DNA of 5,370 nt, from assembly GCA_009780765.1 (NCBI GenBank), contig WQZK01000141.1:1-5370 (forward strand), written 5' to 3'. Numbering within the stretch: the stretch's first letter is position 1; each line of letters begins with the position of its first letter. The DNA is from Defluviitaleaceae bacterium (lineage in GTDB: Bacteria; Bacillota; Clostridia; Lachnospirales; UBA5962). The translations under genes were made by a program, and so were the position numbers. A model generated the notes under the pieces. The model did no database searches and was not told the origin of the DNA. It was given only the letters and a program-made list of their open reading frames with translations. This document shows positions 4,223-5,370 of the stretch, in pieces.

Positions 4223-5370
4223 CAACGCTTAAAAAAAATAATATTCCACATGTAGGATTTTTTCTATTTTTTATCGTAGCATCACTTATTGTATCTGCTA
4301 GCTTTGTTGTGTCACAAATATTTGTTGGAGAGATGGGGCAAGCCGCCTATCAATTTGATACTAGTGCAATTTTAAGATTTTTGCTTGTTCTTACTGCAAT
4401 AATGGGCATAAGAGCAATTTTTTCGGCTTCATCTGCCCTGTTCTTAGGTAGATTTTCGGGGAGTGTAGGATATAAGTTTAGAGTTAATTTCGCTAAGTTT
4501 TTCTTGCATCAACCATTTGCAAGGCTTGAAAAAGCAAATAGTGGCGAAAATTTATCTATTTTTACAACTGATTTACCTCAAGCTGTTTTATTAGTAAGTA
4601 GTGGTGCATTGCAAATGGTTTCGGATTTCATGTTGCTTATAGTAGTGGCAGTTTATATGTTCTATATGAACTGGCTTTATACTCTTATTTTTATCGCTTC
4701 TTTCCCTGTTCTTGCAATTGTTCAGGTGATTATTTCTGCACCAATTCAAAAAACTGCAAAAAAAGCATCAGAGGCAAGTGCTAAATTTAATGCAGTTGTA
4801 AATGACTCTTTGCAAAACACTGCAACCATAATTGCATATTCTTTAGAAGAAGAGTTAGAAAGCCGTTATATATCTGCTTATAAAGAATTTTTTAAAGCGG
4901 CTATGCAGAGAATACGTTTTTTCTCTACAATTGTTTTGGCAGGGTTTATATTTTCAACACTCCCTATCGTATTTATTTTTATTGCATCTGGCTTTGCGGT
5001 GGTAAATGGTACAATGCTTATTTCAGACTTTATTGCCTTTACAGGTATTGGAATGATGGCTGCTAGTTGGCTTATGAATTTATCTCAATCTTTAGGCAAT
5101 GTGAAAACATGGATGGCAGGAGCCATAAGGCTTAACGAAAGCATCACAGGAGAGTTTGAAAATATTGGTAACAGACAAAGACTTGCCGTAACTGAAAAAT
5201 CGGCTATTGTATTTGATGATATAAGTTTTACATATACCGAGGATACCCCAAATGTATTACATAATATATCCTTTGAAATACCTCATGGCAAAAAAGTAGC
5301 TATTATTGGTGGCTCTGGTTCTGGAAAGTCAACAATACTTAAGTTAATACTTGGGCTTTATGAGCCAAAA
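4207..5370 (+). CDS. ABC exporter half-transporter, membrane domain fused to ATPase (partial)
   Basis: 388 residues are visible and the gene continues past the window edge. This is a type I (ABCB/MsbA-like) exporter: an N-terminal six-helix membrane domain fused to an ATPase domain, normally working as a homo- or heterodimer in the cytoplasmic membrane. Hydrophobic segments lie at about 16-39, 55-80, 136-156, 157-178, 238-260 and 263-290. The cytoplasmic loop after helix 2 has NSGENLSIFTTDLP, matching the usual SGE...R..D element but without the Arg. The ATPase domain begins near 334 with the A-loop tyrosine Y343, and Walker A is GGSGSGKST (368-376, nucleotides 5308-5334). The signature motif, Walker B and H-loop lie beyond the window. 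The substrate is unknown; a partner gene may follow. The start appears to be ATT 4207 behind a strong ribosome binding site. If ATT does not work, the gene would start at GTG 4309 or ATG 4333, or be poorly expressed. Confidence 0.88.
   Translation, partial: MKTFLTTLKKNNIPHVGFFLFFIVASLIVSASFVVSQIFVGEMGQAAYQFDTSAILRFLLVLTAIMGIRAIFSASSALFLGRFSGSVGYKFRVNFAKFFLHQPFARLEKANSGENLSIFTTDLPQAVLLVSSGALQMVSDFMLLIVVAVYMFYMNWLYTLIFIASFPVLAIVQVIISAPIQKTAKKASEASAKFNAVVNDSLQNTATIIAYSLEEELESRYISAYKEFFKAAMQRIRFFSTIVLAGFIFSTLPIVFIFIASGFAVVNGTMLISDFIAFTGIGMMAASWLMNLSQSLGNVKTWMAGAIRLNESITGEFENIGNRQRLAVTEKSAIVFDDISFTYTEDTPNVLHNISFEIPHGKKVAIIGGSGSGKSTILKLILGLYEPK

Noticed and set aside
1..5370. CRISPR arrays, long repeats, attachment sites or phage genes.
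   Set aside because: No regularly spaced repeats, direct repeats at the tRNA 3' ends, or integrase or phage-like genes were seen on reading the window.

Overview
The window comes from an AT-rich, low-GC Gram-positive bacterium, most likely an endospore-forming member of the Clostridia. The main evidence is a partial mini-ribonuclease III gene followed by rlmB, rae1 (yacP) and the sporulation/transition-phase sigma factor gene sigH, the order known from Bacillus subtilis and its relatives. AAAGGAG-type ribosome binding sites and three tRNA genes without an encoded CCA end fit this. I cannot name the genus from this window.

Positions 1-2029 form one tightly packed operon on the + strand. The tail of mrnC overlaps rlmB by 4 bases, rlmB overlaps rae1 by 4 bases, and rae1 is 3 bases from sigH. 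The first three products all act on RNA: 23S rRNA processing, 23S rRNA 2'-O-methylation and ribosome-associated mRNA cleavage. The fourth is an alternative sigma factor. None of rlmB, rae1 and sigH starts with ATG (GTG, GTG, TTG). In Bacillus, rpmG, secE and nusG follow sigH. Here a good sigma-A promoter overlaps the sigH stop codon and drives a GNAT acetyltransferase gene (2105-2599).

Positions 2600-3253 hold a tRNA block: tRNA-Thr(GGT), then a consensus-like promoter, tRNA-Gly(TCC), tRNA-Gly(GCC) and an unrecognised 60-residue protein, closed by a strong intrinsic terminator. The second promoter, the two glycine tRNAs and the small gene look like one mixed tRNA-mRNA transcription unit.

Positions 3254-4026 hold a second SpoU/TrmH-type RNA 2'-O-methyltransferase gene with its own extended -10 promoter. 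It is a paralogue of rlmB and departs from the family pattern at some conserved positions.

Positions 4027-5370 are the most unusual part. A short broken reading frame resembling the N-terminal helix-turn-helix of an IS30-type transposase runs into the start of an ABC exporter gene. The exporter has a strong Shine-Dalgarno site but apparently an ATT start codon, and it runs off the window just after its Walker A motif. No clearly new multi-gene system is visible. The best leads are the ATT-started exporter beside a mobile-element scar, the tRNA-linked small protein and the divergent second methyltransferase.
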